Shown: positions 19,799 through 29,774, numbered from the stretch's first letter. The stretch is DNA of 64,000 nt from an unidentified bacterial endosymbiont (GCF_918797525.1 NZ_OU963893.1:3038001-3102000); one strand, 5' to 3'. Notes: generated by a model from the letters alone, not told the origin. Numbers and translations: made by a program.

Positions 19799-19906
19799 AT
19801 GTACGGTTTAAGCTTGCTTCGTCTTGGTTTGTATATAGCATTAGCCATCATCGCCAGCACGGGTATCGGTCTCTTTACCTATATGGTTGTCTCTGCTCTG
19901 GCGTAA
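19799..19906 (+). CDS. Possible 35-residue membrane protein before RND efflux genes
   Basis: A short frame not normally annotated: ATG 19799 to TAA 19904-19906, preceded by a strong GGAGG site six nucleotides upstream. The product starts MYGLSLLRLGLYIA and continues through one hydrophobic helix to VVSALA; a single membrane segment spans almost the whole protein. It precedes the adaptor gene of an RND pump by 60 bp on the same strand. Small single-helix partners of RND pumps exist (AcrZ with AcrB), but there is no sequence match to AcrZ and the link is inference. Confidence 0.5.
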   Translation: MYGLSLLRLGLYIALAIIASTGIGLFTYMVVSALA

Positions 19907-19965
19907 ATTATCGCCCCAATCTTTGTAATGGAATAATTAAAACCGCTTGTCGTCAGGGGAATACC

Positions 19966-21051
19966 GTGAATCGTTACATCTCTCTTTTGCCTGTCGTTAT
20001 CCTGACGCTCACCGCATGCGATCCGAAACAGGAGCAGGCCGCTCCGCTTGCGCGCATGGTGAAAGTAGTGAAAGTGGTTGCTCCGGGTAGTGCACAGCAG
20101 CGCGTGTTTCCCGCGCGTATAGAATCCGGCGATGCGACAGACCTCTCTTTCAAACGCGCAGGCCAGATTGAGGCGCTTGACATTCGCCAGGGCGCGACGA
20201 TAAAGCAAGGGCAACAGCTCGCCAGACTTAACTCGCGTGAAGCACAGCAGCGTGTTAATGACAGGCAGACGGCAGCCACCCTGGCACAACGACAATTCGA
20301 TCGCTTTCAGACCCTGGCAGGACGCCAGGCCATTTCCAAAGCCGAAATGGATGTTCAACGCGCAACGCGTGATTCAGCCAATGCGGCACTGCAGATAGCC
20401 CGGGAAGAGTTAAACCAGATGACGCTCGTCGCCCCGTTCAGCGGCACGGCGGCCAGCGTGCATGTGCGCAACCACCAGGTGGTTTCCGCGGGTCAACCCA
20501 TCGCGACCTTAACCCGAACGGACCTGCTGGACGTGGTGTTCAGTATCCCTGAAAATCTGTTCAAAACCTTTGATATCCGCAACACGCAGTATCGTCCTGT
20601 GGTAAGAATTAACGCCTTACCGGATCGGGAATTTACCGCCGTCTACAAAGAACACTCCGGCAGCAGCGACAGCAACACCCTAACCTGGCAGGTAATTTTA
20701 ACCATGCCGCGGCCGGATGACTTTCCCGCGGTGGGCGGCGTGAGCGGTTCCGTCACCATCAATTTAACCAATCTCCCGGCGGGCAGCAGCAGCCAGACGC
20801 TGGTGGTCCCCGTCGAGGCGGTGTTTAATCCCGATAACAGCCCGCGCAATGAGCCTCACGTCTGGGTGGTAACCGGCACCGGCGATTCGCTGCATCTTGA
20901 AGACCGCAAGGTCAGCGTGGGACAAGTGAGCACCGAGGGCGTGGTAATTACCCAGGGGTTGAGCGCCGGTGAACGCGTGGTAGCGGCAGGCGTTGGCGAG
21001 TTACATGCCAACCAGCCGGTTCGCATCTGGACGCGTGAACGGGGACTGTAA
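19966..21051 (+). CDS. RND efflux periplasmic adaptor lipoprotein
   Basis: A 361-residue membrane fusion protein. The start is placed at GTG 19966 with AGGGG upstream, giving a lipoprotein signal with lipobox LTAC (MNRYISLLPVVILTLTAC). A biotinyl-lipoyl-like half (about residues 60-85), an alpha-hairpin rich in Gln/Ala (95-150), the second lipoyl half with VAPFSGTA, and the beta-barrel follow, as in AcrA/MexA. It would link the inner-membrane pump to an outer-membrane channel such as TolC. Its stop overlaps the pump start by one base (TAATG). Confidence 0.87.
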   Translation: MNRYISLLPVVILTLTACDPKQEQAAPLARMVKVVKVVAPGSAQQRVFPARIESGDATDLSFKRAGQIEALDIRQGATIKQGQQLARLNSREAQQRVNDRQTAATLAQRQFDRFQTLAGRQAISKAEMDVQRATRDSANAALQIAREELNQMTLVAPFSGTAASVHVRNHQVVSAGQPIATLTRTDLLDVVFSIPENLFKTFDIRNTQYRPVVRINALPDREFTAVYKEHSGSSDSNTLTWQVILTMPRPDDFPAVGGVSGSVTINLTNLPAGSSSQTLVVPVEAVFNPDNSPRNEPHVWVVTGTGDSLHLEDRKVSVGQVSTEGVVITQGLSAGERVVAAGVGELHANQPVRIWTRERGL

Positions 21052-24000
21052 TGGATATCTCTCGTCAGTTTATCAATAACCCGGTGCGCGTCTGGCTGAC
21101 CATTCTCCTGCTGGGTCTCGGGGGCATTTTTGCGCTATTGAATATCGGCAGGCTGGAAGATCCTGCTTTTACCATCAAAACGGCCGTGGTCATTACCCAT
21201 TATCCCGGCGCGTCGGCTCAGCAGGTCGAAGAAGAGGTAACGTTGCCGCTGGAGAATGCCCTTCAACAATTGCCTTATCTCGATAACGTTAGCTCAATTT
21301 CCTCTAACGGCCTGTCGCAAATCACCGTTAACATCGCGTCACGCTATCACTCGAACGCACTGCCGCAAATTTGGGATGAACTGCGCCGCCGCGTGGGCGA
21401 TGCCGCGCGTCAGTTTCCCCCGGGGGTTGTTACCCCGTTCGTCAATGACGATTTTGGCGATGTGTTTGGCTTTTTCTTTGCGATTTCTGGGAACGAATTC
21501 AGTAACCCGGAGCTGGTCCGTTACGCCGAGCAGTTGCGCCGGGAGCTGGTCCTGGTGCCCGGCGTGGGTAAGGTTGCCATTGGTGGCGCAATTCCCCAGC
21601 AGGTTAACATCGATATTTCGCTGAGCAAAATGGCCGCACGCGGCATAACCTTAAACCAACTTTCTGCTCTGCTGAGCCGGTTAAACGTGGTCTCCAGCGC
21701 CGGAGAGATCGCTTCAGGTACCGAGTCTATCCGCCTGCATCCGACCGGTGAATTTGAGAACATCGATGAACTGGCGGACCTGATTATCACCCCTTCCGGC
21801 ACCGGTGCGGCCACGCGTTTGCGGGATATCGCAACGCTTTCACGCGGACTGGATGACTCCCCGGCCAGTATTTACCATGCCAACGGCAGGCAGGCCGTGA
21901 CCATGGGCGTCTCTTTTATTCCCGGCGTAAACGTTATTGATGTTGGGCATGCGCTGGAGGCAAAACTCCAGCAGATGTCGGCTGAGAAACCGGCGGGTAT
22001 CAACATCGACCTGTTTTACGATCAGGCCGCGGAAGTGGGCCACTCGGTTAATGGTTTCATTATTAACTTCTTGATGGCGCTGGCGATTGTGATTGGCGTA
22101 CTGCTGATCTTTATGGGCGTGCGCAGCGGAATTATCATTGCTTTCTCGCTGGCGCTTAACGTGCTGGGCACGCTGCTTATCATGTACCTGTGGGGCATTG
22201 AGCTGCAGCGCATCTCGCTGGGGGCGTTGATTATCGCCCTTAGCATGCTGGTGGATAACGCCATCGTGATCGTCGAAGGAGTACTGATTGCCAGACAGCA
22301 AGGGTCGCCGCTATTAACCGCCGTCAATTACATCATCCGCCGTTCGGCGCTGCCCCTGCTGGGCGCAACGGTGATTGCAATTCTTGCATTTGCGCCAATT
22401 GGGCTGTCCCAGGACTCCACGGGCGAATACTGCAAATCCCTGTTCCAGGTGCTGCTGATTTCGCTGATGCTCAGTTGGTTTTCGGCGCTCACCATCACGC
22501 CGGTGCTGATTAAGTGGTGGCTGTTTAAAAATGACAATGCGCCTGAGAAAACCGACGACACGGATCCTTACGATAAACGCATTTATCGGCTCTACCAGGG
22601 CCTGCTCAACAGGCTATTGCGACGTAAAACCCCGACGCTGGTTGTCATGGCCGCCTTGCTGGCCGCATCCATCTGGGGATTTGGTTCCGTGCGGCAGAAC
22701 TTCTTCCCGTCATCCAATACGCCGATATTCTTTGTCGATCTCTGGTTACCCTACGGCACCGATATTAACTGGACCGAGAAAATGACCCGCGATATCGAAA
22801 AAAGTCTAAATGGCCAGCCGGGCGTGGAAACCACCGTTTCTACTATCGGCCAGGGCAGTATGCGCTTTATTTTGACCTACAGCGGTCAGCGCCAGTACAG
22901 CAACTATGCGCAAATAATGGTACGCATGGACGACCAGCGCAATATCCCGGCCCTGACGCGCCATGTTGATGAGTACATTGCGCGAAACTATCTGCAGGTC
23001 AACGCCAGCACCAAACGCGTGATGTTTGGTCCCTCCGGCGACAGCGCCATTGAGGTGCGCATTAAAGGGCCAGAGCCTGACAGACTGCGGCTGATCGCAA
23101 GCCAGGTTGACGGTATCCTGAGCCGCGACCCGGCGACGGGGCGCGTCAGAAACGACTGGCAAAATCGCAGCAAGGTGATAAGACCACAATATGTCACCGC
23201 ACTCGGGCGTGAACTCGGCGTCGATAAACAGGATGTCGACAACGCGCTGGAGATGAATTTCTCCGGCAGCCGTGCAGGCTTGTACAGAGAAGGAAGCGAC
23301 CTGTTGCCCGTGGTGGTGCGCCCGCCGGAAAGCGAGCGTCTGGATGCCAATCATCTGAACAATGTGCTGGTCTGGAGCCAAACCAGACAGCAGTATATAC
23401 CGCTCAGCAACGTGGTGAGCAACTTCACCCTGGAGTGGGAAGACCCGCTTATCCTGCGCCGCGATCGTTCCCGCGTGCTGACCGTACAGACCGATCCCGA
23501 TCCGCTTACCCAGCAAACCTCCGGGGATATTCTCGCCCGCGTGAAGCCGCAAATTGATGCCCTTACCCTGCCCCATGGTTACAGCATTGAATGGGGTGGC
23601 GATGCAGAAAGCTCCAGCGAAGCACAGCAAGGGGTATTCAGCACGCTGCCGATAGGTTATCTGGTGATGTTTGTCATAACCGTCCTGATGTTCAGCTCGG
23701 TGAAAAATGCCGTCGCCATCTGGCTGACCGTGCCGCTGGCGCTGATTGGCGTTACCCCTGGATTTTTAATCACCGGGATCCCGTTCGGCTTTATGGCGCT
23801 GATAGGCCTGCTGAGCCTGAGCGGCATGTTAATCCGCAACGGCATTGTGCTGGTGGAAGAGATAGAGCAACAAAAAGTGCACAAGAGCCAGCATGAGGCG
23901 ATAATTTACGCCGCCACCTCACGTCTGCGCCCTATTCTGCTTACCGCCTTCACTACCGTTCTGGGGCTGGCCCCTCTGTTGCTGGACGTTTTCTTCCAGA

Positions 24001-24113
24001 GTATGGCTGTTGTGATTATGTTTGGACTTGGGTTTGCTACAATCCTCACGCTACTGGTACTTCCCGTGATTTATGCGTGCTTCCATCGTAAGGACAAAGC
24101 AGAACAACAATGA
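21051..24113 (+). CDS. RND multidrug efflux pump, inner-membrane subunit
   Basis: A 1020-residue AcrB/MexB superfamily transporter of the HAE1 type: TM1 at the N terminus, large periplasmic loops after TM1 and TM7, and TM4 motif LSMLVDNAIVIVEG with acidic proton-relay residues. It is shorter than AcrB (about 1049) and diverged from AcrB/AcrF/MdtBC/OqxB, so I do not name it. Start and stop overlap both neighbours (TAATG with the adaptor, ATGA with the acyltransferase), indicating one translationally coupled operon. No regulator gene of TetR or LysR type flanks it. Confidence 0.88.
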   Translation: MDISRQFINNPVRVWLTILLLGLGGIFALLNIGRLEDPAFTIKTAVVITHYPGASAQQVEEEVTLPLENALQQLPYLDNVSSISSNGLSQITVNIASRYHSNALPQIWDELRRRVGDAARQFPPGVVTPFVNDDFGDVFGFFFAISGNEFSNPELVRYAEQLRRELVLVPGVGKVAIGGAIPQQVNIDISLSKMAARGITLNQLSALLSRLNVVSSAGEIASGTESIRLHPTGEFENIDELADLIITPSGTGAATRLRDIATLSRGLDDSPASIYHANGRQAVTMGVSFIPGVNVIDVGHALEAKLQQMSAEKPAGINIDLFYDQAAEVGHSVNGFIINFLMALAIVIGVLLIFMGVRSGIIIAFSLALNVLGTLLIMYLWGIELQRISLGALIIALSMLVDNAIVIVEGVLIARQQGSPLLTAVNYIIRRSALPLLGATVIAILAFAPIGLSQDSTGEYCKSLFQVLLISLMLSWFSALTITPVLIKWWLFKNDNAPEKTDDTDPYDKRIYRLYQGLLNRLLRRKTPTLVVMAALLAASIWGFGSVRQNFFPSSNTPIFFVDLWLPYGTDINWTEKMTRDIEKSLNGQPGVETTVSTIGQGSMRFILTYSGQRQYSNYAQIMVRMDDQRNIPALTRHVDEYIARNYLQVNASTKRVMFGPSGDSAIEVRIKGPEPDRLRLIASQVDGILSRDPATGRVRNDWQNRSKVIRPQYVTALGRELGVDKQDVDNALEMNFSGSRAGLYREGSDLLPVVVRPPESERLDANHLNNVLVWSQTRQQYIPLSNVVSNFTLEWEDPLILRRDRSRVLTVQTDPDPLTQQTSGDILARVKPQIDALTLPHGYSIEWGGDAESSSEAQQGVFSTLPIGYLVMFVITVLMFSSVKNAVAIWLTVPLALIGVTPGFLITGIPFGFMALIGLLSLSGMLIRNGIVLVEEIEQQKVHKSQHEAIIYAATSRLRPILLTAFTTVLGLAPLLLDVFFQSMAVVIMFGLGFATILTLLVLPVIYACFHRKDKAEQQ

Positions 24114-25075
24114 ATGCGACAGGGTTAAATATTATTAAGACGCTGGGCTGTATGACGGCGGTCACGTTTTTTACTGTCTACAATACCTGGGATCGCTATG
24201 ATTATGATTATCACTGGATCCTGGGATTTTTAACGTTTATTTCGACCATCGCCACGCCGCTGTTTTTTGTGGTGGCGGGCTATCTTGACGGGCAGTCCCG
24301 ACACGGTTCTCGCTGGCAGTTGGGTAAAATTAAAAGGCTGGTCATCGTTTTTCTGTTCTGGATAACCATCTATTATCTGTGGGAACCGTACCAGCGCGGC
24401 TATCTTATTCAGCCGTGGTTCGTCTTCGCCTTTATCGTGATTTATACCTTCCATCCGGTGGTGGAATGGCTAAGCCTTCGACGCACGCTATTTTGCAGCG
24501 TGATTGCGGGTCTGCTTGTCTTTTCCTACGGGTACGATTTGATGTCGGCACTTTATCCTGGCACGCATATCCTTTCGCTTTCACCTGAGTATCGCCTGTG
24601 GACGTGGCTACTGTTTTATCTGACGGGACAGCTGTTCTGCGATGCGCACGTCGCGCAATGGATCAGCCGAAAAAATGTGATCAGGACGGCAATGGTCGCC
24701 ATCCCGTTTATTTATCTCTTCACCTGGTTTTATGAACGTCACTTCTTTTTTGCCCTGTTCAAGGCAGACAGAAACGCGTTTATTCTTACTGGATCGCAAA
24801 TCTACATCCTGATTATTGCGCTGGTGATTGCGGCAAATGGCGTGCGCTTTCGCCGCAATGCTGAGCTAAAAGAGTCTATTCTTGCCGCCATCAGCAAAAC
24901 GATGACCGGCGTGTATATTATGCACTATTCGGTTTTTCATCTGCTGACGGCGCTGATCCCGGTGACATCCCTGAGCATCAAGCTTGCATTGATTGTACTC
25001 ACGTTTATCACCTCGGTGCTGTTCTCCATGCTGGTGTTGTCTAACGCGGTGGCAAAAAAAGTTATTACTCTTTAA
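24110..25075 (+). CDS. Acyltransferase-3 family membrane protein
   Basis: A 321-residue polytopic membrane protein with about ten hydrophobic segments, of the acyltransferase-3 family (relatives include WecH and OafA-type O-acetyltransferases). The N-terminal part ([30 protein letters not shown]) fits the family, in which an early His is catalytic; the His in the usual place is not obvious here. It overlaps the pump gene by 4 nt, so it belongs to the efflux operon. Its substrate could be a surface glycan or lipid, but nothing in the sequence says which. It converges with the PagP-like gene, the two ends overlapping by 4 bp. Confidence 0.7.
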   Translation: MNATGLNIIKTLGCMTAVTFFTVYNTWDRYDYDYHWILGFLTFISTIATPLFFVVAGYLDGQSRHGSRWQLGKIKRLVIVFLFWITIYYLWEPYQRGYLIQPWFVFAFIVIYTFHPVVEWLSLRRTLFCSVIAGLLVFSYGYDLMSALYPGTHILSLSPEYRLWTWLLFYLTGQLFCDAHVAQWISRKNVIRTAMVAIPFIYLFTWFYERHFFFALFKADRNAFILTGSQIYILIIALVIAANGVRFRRNAELKESILAAISKTMTGVYIMHYSVFHLLTALIPVTSLSIKLALIVLTFITSVLFSMLVLSNAVAKKVITL

Positions 25076-25665
25076 AAACCTAAGCGCAGCCAGGCAAAGA
25101 GCACGTTACCGTTGTTATAGGTTCCTGGAATATAGGTGAACTGGACGGTAACGCGCTTATATCCGGCAGAGAACAGCGGGAAGATAAACGGCAGCGGCAC
25201 ATAGTTGGCGAAATCGTCACGGGCCGTGATACCCGCAGCGGCGCCAAGACCGAGGCGGAAATCTTTGGCATTATCCAGATACCAGCCCTTCTCCCAGCCG
25301 TAGCCCATCGCGGGTTGCCATTCATTATGTGAATCTTTAAACATCATGGCGAACAGCGCGCTCCAGTTTCCCTCTTCGTTATAGCGTGACACACCCAGGC
25401 CGCCTCCCCCCGGCGTTTCGTTGTAATTGTCCGTTTTCTCTTTGTCATACATAAAACGGGCATGCCAGCTCAGAAACGGCAGATAGAGATCGTAACGCTG
25501 CGGCTGCTCCCATGTCAGGGAAATGTCATCCGTTACGGCATTCCACCAGCGATTAATGCGTTGTTCCCCATAAATCTTAGGCTCACCCTTCACCTGTGGC
25601 TCCGCATGGAGCGAAAAGGCACATAAAAACAGGGCAATCCAGATTGCCGGAAAAATGCGTTGCAT
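25072..25665 (-). CDS. pagP: PagP-like lipid A palmitoyltransferase
   Basis: A 197-residue outer-membrane protein: signal peptide [21 protein letters not shown], an amphipathic N-terminal helix, then an eight-strand beta-barrel. Conserved PagP features are present: [14 protein letters not shown] with the catalytic His, YDKEKTD, KDSHNEW with the catalytic Asp-Ser pair, and [11 protein letters not shown]. PagP moves palmitate from a phospholipid to lipid A. In E. coli, pagP (crcA) lies elsewhere on the map, so this may be a relocated or additional copy. Identity to E. coli PagP is moderate. Confidence 0.85.
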   Translation of the reverse strand: MQRIFPAIWIALFLCAFSLHAEPQVKGEPKIYGEQRINRWWNAVTDDISLTWEQPQRYDLYLPFLSWHARFMYDKEKTDNYNETPGGGGLGVSRYNEEGNWSALFAMMFKDSHNEWQPAMGYGWEKGWYLDNAKDFRLGLGAAAGITARDDFANYVPLPFIFPLFSAGYKRVTVQFTYIPGTYNNGNVLFAWLRLGF

Positions 25666-25922
25666 AGTTATTCCTTAAGCTTAAATCACGCAGCGGTCTC
25701 TAATACTGTAAACCATTCAGCACTTACCGAATGCAAACAGATGAATCTAAGTTGCGCCCGGCTTAGATGAAATTTATTTATTCAGCGCCGGGTAAAACAA
25801 TAAAATCGTTTTCAGGAGCGTCATGGCGCGGTAGTCTCATACGTTCCGTTTATAAGACGGAGACAATGTGAGTGACCTTTTCTTATACCTATAATTAAAA
25901 AATAAGTACAGACAGGACAACT

Positions 25923-27236
25923 ATGGACTCCACCCTCATCTCCGCTCGTCCCAACGAGGAGACACCTTCGCTCAATCGCGCCCGCCGGGCAGCTCTTGGC
26001 AGCTTCGCTGGCGCTGTCGTCGACTGGTATGATTTTCTGCTCTATGGCATTACCGCCGCGCTGGTGTTCAACCGCGAATTTTTTCCCCAGATCAGCCCGG
26101 CGATGGGCACGCTAGCCGCGTTTGCCACCTTTGGCGTCGGCTTCCTGTTTCGCCCGCTCGGCGGGGTCATCTTCGGCCATTTCGGGGATCGTCTCGGGCG
26201 CAAGCGCATGCTGATGCTCACCGTGTGGATGATGGGTATCGCCACCGCGCTAATTGGTATTTTGCCCTCCTTTGCCGCCATTGGCTGGTGGGCACCGGTC
26301 TTGCTGGTGACGCTACGCGCCGTTCAGGGCTTCGCCGTGGGGGGGGAATGGGGTGGCGCAGCGCTGTTATCCGTGGAGAGTGCGCCTAAAAACAAGAAGG
26401 CGTTCTACAGTAGCGGCGTGCAGGTGGGCTATGGCGTGGGTCTGTTGCTCTCTACCGGCCTGGTCTCATTAATAAGCCAGCTCACTACCGATGAACAGTT
26501 CCTCAGTTGGGGCTGGCGTATTCCGTTCATTTTTAGCATCGTGCTGGTGATTGCGGCACTGTGGATCCGCAACGGGATGGAAGAGTCGGCAGAATTCGAA
26601 CTGCAGCGCGAAAAGCCGAGAGTTAAATCGCGTCTGCCGGTGATGGAGGCCCTGATTAGCCACCCTGGGGCTTTTCTAAAAATCATCGCCCTGCGTCTTT
26701 GCGAGCTACTGACCATGTACATCGTCACTGCATTTGCGTTGAACTATTCGACGCAGAACCTGGGTTTGCCGCGCGAACTGTTCCTCAATATTGGCCTGCT
26801 GGTAGGCGGGATAAGCTGCCTGACTATCCCCTGCTTCGCCTGGCTGGCTGACAGGTTCGGCCGCCGCCGCGTTTACATCACCGGGGCATTGACAGGCACG
26901 CTTAGCGCCTGGCCGTTCTTTATGGCGCTTGAAGCACAATCGCTGTTCTGGATTGTGTTCTTTGCCATCATGCTCGCCAATATCGCTCACGATATGGTGG
27001 TGTGCGTACAGCAGCCAATGTTTACCGAGCTGTTCGGCGCCAGCTATCGCTACAGCGGTGCGGGCGTCGGGTACCAGGTGGCAAGCGTGGTCGGCGGCGG
27101 GTTTACGCCGTTTATTGCCGCCGCGCTGGTCACCTTTTCCGGCGGCAACTGGCACAGCGTGGCAATTTATCTCCTTGCTGGCTGTTTGCTGTCGGCAGCG
27201 ACGGCCCTGTTGATGAAAGAGACTCACCACAGCTGA
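25923..27236 (+). CDS. shiA: Shikimate transporter ShiA (MFS)
   Basis: A 437-residue metabolite:H+ symporter of the major facilitator superfamily with 12 predicted membrane segments, collinear with E. coli ShiA. Visible hallmarks are GAVVDWYDFLLYG in TM1, the loop-2 motif GHFGDRLGRKRML, and the loop-8 repeat ADRFGRRR. It takes up shikimate. It precedes amn, as in E. coli, where the pair also lies next to the asn-tRNA cluster. Confidence 0.95.
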   Translation: MDSTLISARPNEETPSLNRARRAALGSFAGAVVDWYDFLLYGITAALVFNREFFPQISPAMGTLAAFATFGVGFLFRPLGGVIFGHFGDRLGRKRMLMLTVWMMGIATALIGILPSFAAIGWWAPVLLVTLRAVQGFAVGGEWGGAALLSVESAPKNKKAFYSSGVQVGYGVGLLLSTGLVSLISQLTTDEQFLSWGWRIPFIFSIVLVIAALWIRNGMEESAEFELQREKPRVKSRLPVMEALISHPGAFLKIIALRLCELLTMYIVTAFALNYSTQNLGLPRELFLNIGLLVGGISCLTIPCFAWLADRFGRRRVYITGALTGTLSAWPFFMALEAQSLFWIVFFAIMLANIAHDMVVCVQQPMFTELFGASYRYSGAGVGYQVASVVGGGFTPFIAAALVTFSGGNWHSVAIYLLAGCLLSAATALLMKETHHS

Positions 27237-27312
27237 TCTCCTTACTTTTGTTTCACAGGCGTGTGACATACTATCGGGTATAGCAGCACACCTGTGGAAC
27301 AAGGAGACAGAC

Positions 27313-28767
27313 ATGAATAATAAGGGCTCCAGCCTGACCCCGGCTCAGGCACTGGAAAAACTCGACACACTGTACGAACAATCTGTCACCGCGCTGCGCA
27401 GTGCCATCAGTGAGTACATCGATACAGGAACACTTCCCGATGAAAAGGCCCGGTTCAGCGGCCTTTTTGTTTATCCTTCACTTTCGGTCACATGGGATGG
27501 TAGCGTCAGTAATACACCAAAAACCCGCGCCTACGCGCGGTTTACCCATTCAGGCTGCTACAGCACCACCATCACCCGACCTGCGCTGTTCCGCCCTTAT
27601 CTTGAGGAACAACTCACGCTGCTCTATCAGGACTACGGCGCTCACATTACGGTTGAACCGTCCCGGCATGAAATCCCCTATCCGTATGTGATCGACGGTT
27701 CGGCATTAACGCTCGACCGCTCCATGAGCGCTGGGCTGACGCGCCACTTCCCGACCACCGAACTTTCGCAGATTGGCGATGAGACGGCGGACGGAATTTA
27801 TCATCCAGGCGAATTTTCCCCCCTGTCCCACTTTGATGCCCGCCGGGTAGATTTCTCGCTGGCGCGCCTGCGGCACTATACCGGGACGCCAGTCGAGCAT
27901 TTCCAGCCGTTTGTGCTGTTTACCAACTATACCCGCTATGTGGACGAATTTGTCCGCTGGGGCTGCAGCCAAATCCTCGACCCGGACAGCCCGTACATTG
28001 CTCTTTCCTGCGCGGGGGGGATCTGGATCACCGCTGAAACCGACGCGCCGGAACAGGCCATTTCCGACCTTGCGTGGAAAAAACACCAGATGCCCGCCTG
28101 GCACCTGATCACCGCCGACGGCCAGGGAATTACGCTTATCAATATCGGCGTTGGCCCGTCTAACGCGAAAACCATTTGTGACCATCTGGCGGTTCTGCGC
28201 CCTGACGTCTGGCTGATGATCGGCCACTGCGGCGGCCTGCGTGAAAGCCAGCTGATTGGGGACTATGTGCTGGCCCATGCCTACCTGCGCGATGATCACG
28301 TGCTGGACGCGGTCCTGCCGCCCGATATCCCGATCCCCAGCATCGCCGAAGTACAGCGCGCGCTGTACGACGCGACTAAGCAGGTAAGCGGCATGCCGGG
28401 TGAAGAGGTTAAGCAGCGCCTGCGGACCGGCACGGTGGTGACCACCGACGACCGTAACTGGGAACTGCGCTATTCTGCTTCGGCGCTGCGCTTCAACCTC
28501 AGCCGTGCGGTCGCAATCGATATGGAAAGCGCCACCATCGCCGCCCAGGGTTACCGTTTCCGCGTCCCTTACGGCACCCTGCTGTGCGTGTCGGATAAAC
28601 CGTTACACGGTGAAATCAAGCTTCCGGGCCAGGCCAATCGCTTCTACGAAGGGGCCATTTCCGAGCATTTGCAGATCGGTATTCGCGCTATCGATTTACT
28701 GCGTGCGGAGGGTGACAAGCTGCATTCGCGCAAGCTGCGTACCTTTAACGAGCCGCCATTTCGCTAA
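27313..28767 (+). CDS. amn: AMP nucleosidase
   Basis: A 484-residue protein, the same length as E. coli Amn. It hydrolyses AMP to adenine and ribose 5-phosphate and so regulates the adenylate pool. The C-terminal half carries the nucleoside phosphorylase-like fold (GHCGGLRESQ, VAIDMESATIAAQGYRFRVPYGTLLCVSDKPLHGE), the N-terminal half the regulatory domain. Start ATG 27313 has AAGGAG upstream. Spacing to shiA is 76 bp. Confidence 0.96.
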   Translation: MNNKGSSLTPAQALEKLDTLYEQSVTALRSAISEYIDTGTLPDEKARFSGLFVYPSLSVTWDGSVSNTPKTRAYARFTHSGCYSTTITRPALFRPYLEEQLTLLYQDYGAHITVEPSRHEIPYPYVIDGSALTLDRSMSAGLTRHFPTTELSQIGDETADGIYHPGEFSPLSHFDARRVDFSLARLRHYTGTPVEHFQPFVLFTNYTRYVDEFVRWGCSQILDPDSPYIALSCAGGIWITAETDAPEQAISDLAWKKHQMPAWHLITADGQGITLINIGVGPSNAKTICDHLAVLRPDVWLMIGHCGGLRESQLIGDYVLAHAYLRDDHVLDAVLPPDIPIPSIAEVQRALYDATKQVSGMPGEEVKQRLRTGTVVTTDDRNWELRYSASALRFNLSRAVAIDMESATIAAQGYRFRVPYGTLLCVSDKPLHGEIKLPGQANRFYEGAISEHLQIGIRAIDLLRAEGDKLHSRKLRTFNEPPFR

Positions 28768-28781
28768 ATAAACGACAATAA

Positions 28782-28814
28782 GCATGGCGCGTTGCCGGAC
28801 GCAATGCGCCATGC
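28782..28814. repeat. REP-like hairpin after amn
   Basis: 14-bp inverted repeat GCATGGCGCGTTGC / GCAATGCGCCATGC (one G-U pair) around loop CGGAC. There is no T run, so it is more likely a REP-type element than a simple terminator. It marks the last core sequence before the rearranged zone. Confidence 0.6.
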
Positions 28815-28959
28815 CTTTACCCTTGCGCCGCTCTGGCGGATGAAAACCGGACGGCTCTCACTACAGTTTTGCTTTGTAAATACTCCCGCTTCGCTTAACC
28901 ATGACAGTCAGCGGGCTGCATTTGCTGGCGCAGAACGAAGCCCCAAAATTCCTTGATGC

Positions 28960-29140
28960 AGTACTCTGCTCGCCTGCCGTTAATGGTTTCGACGGTGACC
29001 CGGCTGGCGTCATCATATTCATACGTGACGGTGGCATCGTCATTTTTCGCTTCCACCAGGCGGCACAGCGTGTCATAGATGAACGTCGTACGACTGAGAA
29101 CCCGGTCACTGCCGCCCCAGGTCACTTCTTCGTTTCCCTG
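28960..29140 (-). pseudogene. Rhs YD-repeat fragment
   Basis: A piece of about 60 codons matching the Rhs core of the larger gene at 31618-34264 (shared strings SDRVLSRTTF, YDTLCRL, ATVTYEYDDASRVT, ETINGRR). Both ends are cut: upstream it runs into a symE remnant, downstream into unrelated sequence (after AEYCIKEFWG). It is a residue of Rhs-Rhs recombination. Confidence 0.75.
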
Positions 29141-29162
29141 CGCCGTCTTAAAATTCCCGCAC

Positions 29163-29258
29163 CAACCGTAAAACCAAAGTCCCCACCGGATATACACGTA
29201 GCCCCAGCCTGCACTTCAAGGGCAACTGGCTCGAAGAGGCGGGATTTGAGACCGGAGG
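29163..29258 (+). pseudogene. SymE-like toxin fragment
   Basis: About 32 codons reading RKTKVPTGYTRSPSLHFKGN and then LEEAGFETG, matching the middle of the intact SymE-like gene at 31044. It is cut after GFETG, where the tyrosine recombinase remnant begins on the other strand. Confidence 0.7.
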
Positions 29259-29774
29259 AGCGTAACATCCCGCAGATACCGCCCAAGCCAGACCAGCGCC
29301 CTGTGGCCCACCGGCACCACCCGATCCTTGTTCCCCTTGCCCTGCCGCACGTTCACCACGTCACGCGTGAAGTCCACGTCACTAAGCCACAGGTTCGCCA
29401 GTTCCATCCGCCGGGTTGTACAGGATGATGTGGCGCTTCAGCAGCCAGCGGAACAGGTTTCTGATGGCACTGAGGCGGTTCAGTTGCCTGTTCAGCGCCA
29501 GCAGGTGGCCGTCCGCCTTGCGGCAACCGCGCAGGTGTCGCTGGTAATTTTCCAGCGCCTCAAGACTCACCTGCGGCGCGTACATCAGCCCGCGTTCCTC
29601 GCACCACGTCACAAACGGCAGCGTCCGCTCCCGGTAGCCTTCGATACTGCGGGCGCTGTAGCCCTGTGCTTCAAGGTGGGCAAGCCATGCGATCACCTGT
29701 CGGCGTTGCGTCGTCTGTTCGTTCTGGCGGTTAAGATAAAGGGCTTCCGGATACGGCGGTATGGGTTTAGTCAT
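29259..29774 (-). pseudogene. Tyrosine recombinase with internal deletion
   Basis: Remains of a XerC/D-like site-specific recombinase. The N-terminal SAM-like domain starts at ATG 29774 (MTKPIPPYPEALYLNRQNEQ) and runs to NPADGT. It then joins, in another frame, a catalytic-domain piece (MELANLWLSDVDFTRD...GKGNKDRVVPVGH). The join falls on CGGATGGAACT, which can encode both sides, so a deletion between short direct repeats is likely. The active-site HxxR and Tyr are lost at the 3' end, so the enzyme cannot work. Confidence 0.75.

Noticed and set aside
22806..23630. 274-codon minus-strand frame inside the RND pump gene
   Set aside because: Shadow of the pump reading frame; no domain or start signal.
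26706..27314. 202-codon minus-strand frame across the end of shiA
   Set aside because: Antisense to conserved ShiA codons, no homology or ribosome site.
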